Source of the DNA: a virus
Reading direction: 5' to 3' (one strand)
DNA: 23,182 nt
Virus record (IMG/VR): IMGVR_UViG_3300024350_000034
Coordinates: 1-23,182 of that record
The notes beneath the pieces are model-generated. The model did no database searches, was not told where the DNA came from, and worked only from the letters and a program-made list of their open reading frames with translations. Shown here piece after piece: positions 20,501 to 23,182 of the stretch; position 1 is the first letter of the stretch; each line of letters opens with the position of its first letter. Both the position numbers and the translations under genes were made by a program.

Positions 20501-23182
20501 ATTGCTGCTCTTGAAGCAGAAGCAGCAACTGTAACGGGCATGGCTGCCTCTATTGAGGGGGCTGCTGGCCTTTTGTCTGCTGCAGGAGTGGAATTAAATA
20601 CTGCTGCGGCTAGCCTTGTAGCCGCTAGTGCAGCTATGCCAGCCGCAATGGCTCAATCTTTCGCAGCAATGATGGCTACTCCCGCTCTTGGTGCTGGCCC
20701 AATGGCTATGGGCGCTTTGCCTGCCGCTGGTGCATCCAGTTTTGCAAATGAATTTGGATATATGCGCAGCCCTAGTGCTATGAATCCTAAAATAAGTATG
20801 AATCGTAAAATAATTGAAGCTACGATTGCTAATCCTCAACCTCTGGCGGCATTACCTGCTGCTGGTCAAACAAGCGTAGCTTCAAAACACCTACCTGTTC
20901 GCGGCCCCGGCGGAAGAATGATGCCAAGATACACAGCGACTCTGGCAGGCCCCGCTGGTGGATACTTTCCAGCGACTGGCGGTGTTGCTGCAGGCATAGC
21001 CGCCGATGTTGAAAGAGCCATGATGCCTCCACAATTAGCTCTTCCTGCTGCTGGCCAGACTGTTAAGGCTACAAAATGGGCAGCGACTCCTGCTTTTCAG
21101 GCATTCCCTGAAAGGGAGTTTGCAAATGCATTTGAGGCGAATAGGTTAACGCCCAGAATTACACAAGCAATTCCAATGGGGCCTGTTCCTGAAATTCCAT
21201 CAACCGCAATCCCCATGGGGCCGGGGCCTTTCCCGATGCCAGCAGTTCCTGCCGCTACACCTGACTATTCAAATATGCCAAGAAAAGCTAAAAAGGCAGC
21301 AAAGGCTGCTGCTGCAAAGAAGGCACAAGAAGCATCTGCTGCAGCAAAAGCAGTAACTACTCAAGCGACAACTGCTGCTGCCGTTACTGCACAAGAAACC
21401 GCTGCAGCAGCAAAAGCCGCAGAGCAAGCCGCAGCAGCAGAAGCTCAAAGGGAATTGAGAGCAGCAAAAAGAGTTGCCGCTGAAACTTTGAAGAAAGAGA
21501 CTGCAGCAATAGAGACTGCAGCAGCCACTGCTATTCCAAGATCAGCTCCCACCCCGTTCAATCCAAAGAGTGGATCTTATGTAAGTCAATTATTTAAAGC
21601 AGCAGAAGGCGATATACCGGGTGCTCCTGCGGGTAGTGGTGCTGCATTCGCACAAAATGCAGTAGCTATGGAAAAAGCCAAGACTTCTACTAAATCAAGA
21701 AGATTTTTTAGGAACGTTCTAAGAAAGGGTCCGGTTGCTAATGTAACGCCCATGTCTTTAAGACCAGCTATAGAGAATGCTCTTCCATTTGAAGATGAAA
21801 TAAATCAAAGATTTCTTCAAACTAAATATACTGGCGACAGATTAGGCGATAAGGCTAGGCGTAGCGGTGGTTTAGCCAAAAAGAGACTTGGATTATTTGC
21901 TGGTTCTGCGAAAAGAAAGGCTTTAGCTGCTGGTGAATTAATTTCTTCTGGGGCTTCTAAAACAGGTGAACTAATTGGATCAGGCGCTGCTGCTGCAAAA
22001 GGCCTTGGCACTGAAGCTCTCCAAAAAGCCAATAAAGCTGCTATATCTTCAATGGCTGCTTTAGAAACAGCCTCCACAAGAAGTATGAATGCAACTGCTA
22101 AGGCCGTTGCAGTAGGTTCTGATAAGGCTGCCTCTGGTTTTAGACTATTTGGTAGAAGTGCTAAAGATGCAGCTAATAAGCTTGGTGCTTTTAATGATAA
22201 ACAAATTGACAAATTAAAAGCCAGAGTTGTTCCAAGAGCAAGACAATTTGCAACAGATTTTTCAGATGGTCGTATAGCCAATGCTGGTAGGGGCGGACTT
22301 GGGGTTGTTAAAAAAGTTACTGGTTTCAATGCAATATCTGGCGGTGTATCTGGAACTAAGAATGCCATAAATCAACTACCTGCTGGTGCTGGAGTATTTA
22401 AAAAACTCACGGCAGGCGTTTCTGGCTTTGCTGGTGGATTAAAGGGCACTATTGGGATAATGAAAGTATTTAAGATGGCCTTCCTTGGGCTTGGCATCAC
22501 TGCAATCATTATCGGTATAGTTGCAGCAGTTAAAATTTTGATTGATATATTCAAGAGCGGTGGAAACACCATGAGTAAAGTTGGAGAAAATTTCTCCAAA
22601 GCTTGGGGATATATAAAGTCAGCTGTTACTGCAGTAATCAAGCCAATTAAAGATGCAATATTTACTCTCGTAAGCATGGCTGGAAACGGCGGTGGTGTCA
22701 AGGGTGGATTCCAGAAAATATCTGAATTCATAATGAATATGGCTAAAACAATTAGTGATTTCGTTAAGAAATACATTGTACCTGCCATTAAGTTTGTAAT
22801 GACTCAAGTTGTAAACCTTATAAAAGGTATTGTGAAGATTGTTCAAGGAGTTATTGCCCTATTCAAGGGTGATACAGATAATGCTTGGAAGAGAATCAAG
22901 GAAGGCCTTGTCTCTCTAGCTAGAGTGATTCTAAAGATTGTATTAAAGATTGTAACTGGATGGATAAGCCTATGGGCTTGGATGGTTAAGTCAATAATTA
23001 AATTGGTTGCAAAAATAATTTCTTATATTATAAAAGGAATTGGCGGAGCCATACAATGGGTCGGTGAAAAATTTGCAAGCTTTGTAGAGGGAATACCATT
23101 TATAGGTGAAGGCCTTGCTGACGGAATCAGAGGGACTGTCAATACAATAAGCGATGCATTAGATTTGGCTGGCGAGGGCGTT
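17516..23182 (+). CDS. Tail tape measure protein, TP901 type, 5' part
   Basis: Sets tail length and helps DNA delivery. The frame is open for 1889 codons to the window edge with no stop. Residues about 150-480 look like the TP901 tape measure core (MIIGLTTPILAFGKTGLATF, then LASAFPEVAASATTFGLTMT and FDIGAAANAIKVSLQRLNDP). Residues 807-915 are almost only Ala, Thr and Ser. Residues about 1020-1250 are Pro/Met/Ala-rich with three LPAAG units. Residues about 1254-1345 are an Ala/Lys/Glu-rich probable coiled coil. A membrane-like helix (FLGLGITAIIIGIVAAVKIL) starts near 1656 and more hydrophobic, amphipathic stretches follow to the edge. ATG 17516 is chosen by homology-like start and weak GGATGG upstream; TTG 17498 is also in frame. 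No lysozyme or peptidase motif was seen in the visible part. Confidence 0.92.
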   Translation, partial: MTIDKYTIDIQVGGINNLTALSSAMLNLNAAVKGNVKIAKDFDATQSALSTALGRTDKGVQNHAKNLGQLVANQSVLGNEYRRVKRDINEYRTGLASATVQQAKNLPQLESYAKALKGIKARAFADDLKSMTVEMKRLGKDAQFTGRSMIIGLTTPILAFGKTGLATFEKVDSELIRLNKLIEGMASSMDNAFQKMGTSAGEASQAAIQQAEEMVKTYKKVDQALIDISLRYGDARELIISIAGDFAEFGFIAEDNIVALTELAAQAEKLGSMDIGPSKDLLTSMYAQASLLIQENELAHNRVTDALEIETKAVNVARGQLYMFNAVENATALSLRDLASAFPEVAASATTFGLTMTESAALLAPMKAAGFDIGAAANAIKVSLQRLNDPTIKSTELIGQLSQVTGFDFKQSTHIGLTAIDALTKGYDHLQASTNYGREGALEFFDEVFGVRQGPRMQRAIADLNIFNQAMIRSGTTEQKIIGMASKQLQIGDSALKAIRSFSDIGAVVRMANAEIGDQVKILDEFGKEATIVVSRRDIDAAKKARKVVGDYIDQQAKEGKDILAQVTSQAGRALVVELGGVGEAQNRATSELKTALDSVKVFIEQIRTNFKIFAADFIESFKPTIETIANTVKSLAEKFRELDPTTKKIIAGFAGIVALAGPLVFAFGQARLLLATISNVALKLLPGLANLTVESFAAGDALLRLKKPVILVGDSFETAASRSSLFIAKLANMNGPIGALARKFGVLTGALKTTRTAGDDVVARLAAINSPAQTARLGGAAQLRSLGNFPPNQLPPPVVPPNTLTNAATQAASATTQAANTAATATTTAATTAATTTTAAATAAASSATSAAAGAAASTTTAAAAASTTAGAATAGVISSSTAAVASMNAATTTAATAVTAGATQASTAIAAQQVDSERWIAGSAQRRIAREQANLARTEATFSSLNLGFDAALQEANAIFATNTTQLTTAATTVAEQSVFGLVAALEESAAGFIAALEAEAATVTGMAASIEGAAGLLSAAGVELNTAAASLVAASAAMPAAMAQSFAAMMATPALGAGPMAMGALPAAGASSFANEFGYMRSPSAMNPKISMNRKIIEATIANPQPLAALPAAGQTSVASKHLPVRGPGGRMMPRYTATLAGPAGGYFPATGGVAAGIAADVERAMMPPQLALPAAGQTVKATKWAATPAFQAFPEREFANAFEANRLTPRITQAIPMGPVPEIPSTAIPMGPGPFPMPAVPAATPDYSNMPRKAKKAAKAAAAKKAQEASAAAKAVTTQATTAAAVTAQETAAAAKAAEQAAAAEAQRELRAAKRVAAETLKKETAAIETAAATAIPRSAPTPFNPKSGSYVSQLFKAAEGDIPGAPAGSGAAFAQNAVAMEKAKTSTKSRRFFRNVLRKGPVANVTPMSLRPAIENALPFEDEINQRFLQTKYTGDRLGDKARRSGGLAKKRLGLFAGSAKRKALAAGELISSGASKTGELIGSGAAAAKGLGTEALQKANKAAISSMAALETASTRSMNATAKAVAVGSDKAASGFRLFGRSAKDAANKLGAFNDKQIDKLKARVVPRARQFATDFSDGRIANAGRGGLGVVKKVTGFNAISGGVSGTKNAINQLPAGAGVFKKLTAGVSGFAGGLKGTIGIMKVFKMAFLGLGITAIIIGIVAAVKILIDIFKSGGNTMSKVGENFSKAWGYIKSAVTAVIKPIKDAIFTLVSMAGNGGGVKGGFQKISEFIMNMAKTISDFVKKYIVPAIKFVMTQVVNLIKGIVKIVQGVIALFKGDTDNAWKRIKEGLVSLARVILKIVLKIVTGWISLWAWMVKSIIKLVAKIISYIIKGIGGAIQWVGEKFASFVEGIPFIGEGLADGIRGTVNTISDALDLAGEGV

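Noticed and set aside
21817-22846. Minus-strand ORFs of 183, 138 and 75 codons opposite the tape measure
   Set aside because: They overlap one another and a clearly coding + strand frame, have no ribosome binding sites, and their Pro/Ala/Leu composition follows from reading the tape measure in reverse.
1-23182. tRNA genes, CRISPR arrays, insertion sequences, attachment sites
   Set aside because: No cloverleaf, regularly spaced repeat, transposase or integrase pattern was noticed on either strand; reading by eye cannot exclude a degenerate one.

Overview
The window is a contiguous stretch of a tailed double-stranded DNA phage genome (class Caudoviricetes) with a long non-contractile tail. All supported genes lie on the + strand, are tightly packed and are AT-rich. 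Order and protein content identify a virion-building module: portal, maturation protease, HK97-fold major capsid protein, head-tail connector genes, tail terminator, tail tube, frameshifted tail assembly chaperone and a TP901-type tape measure that runs off the right edge. No terminase, integrase, holin or replication gene is visible. The host is not shown directly. A class II (B12-dependent) ribonucleotide reductase, an M15-type peptidase endolysin and several small genes that look leaderless would suit a low-GC actinobacterial host, for example an aquatic one, but this is inference.

Layout: (1) 1-1003, 3' end of the class II ribonucleotide reductase, closed by a 12-bp hairpin. (2) 1113-6915, a transcription unit with a small unknown protein, the portal, two tandemly duplicated 86-87 aa proteins, a very long maturation protease ORF and the major capsid protein, closed by a GNRA-loop terminator. 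(3) 7002-12390, about ten genes dominated by beta-rich, Thr/Ser/Asn/Ala-rich small virion, fibre and lectin-like proteins. (4) 12427-13582, a 49-aa gene, an endolysin and a 25-aa protein with nine cysteines. (5) 13590-16764, head-tail connector, head closure, tail completion, tail terminator, a 64-aa unknown and the tail tube. (6) 16790-23182, a terminator hairpin whose loop carries TATAAT, the tail assembly chaperone pair joined by a -1 frameshift at C CCA AAC, and the tape measure.

The most striking item is the 744-aa protease ORF (3631-5865). It reads as serine protease, then a DUF6321-like module, then a Dps/ferritin-like four-helix domain, then an acidic linker, then a coiled-coil scaffold. 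Two in-frame ATG codons, one before the Dps-like part and one before the scaffold part, carry good Shine-Dalgarno sequences, so one gene may give three nested products, one of them a Dps-like protein delivered inside the procapsid. A second pattern is a set of -10 elements (TATAAT, TATGAT, TACAAT, TATTAT) placed 6-8 nt before the ATG of small genes that have no ribosome binding site, which suggests leaderless transcripts set among structural genes that do have strong Shine-Dalgarno sites. No gene-free stretch exceeds 300 bases.
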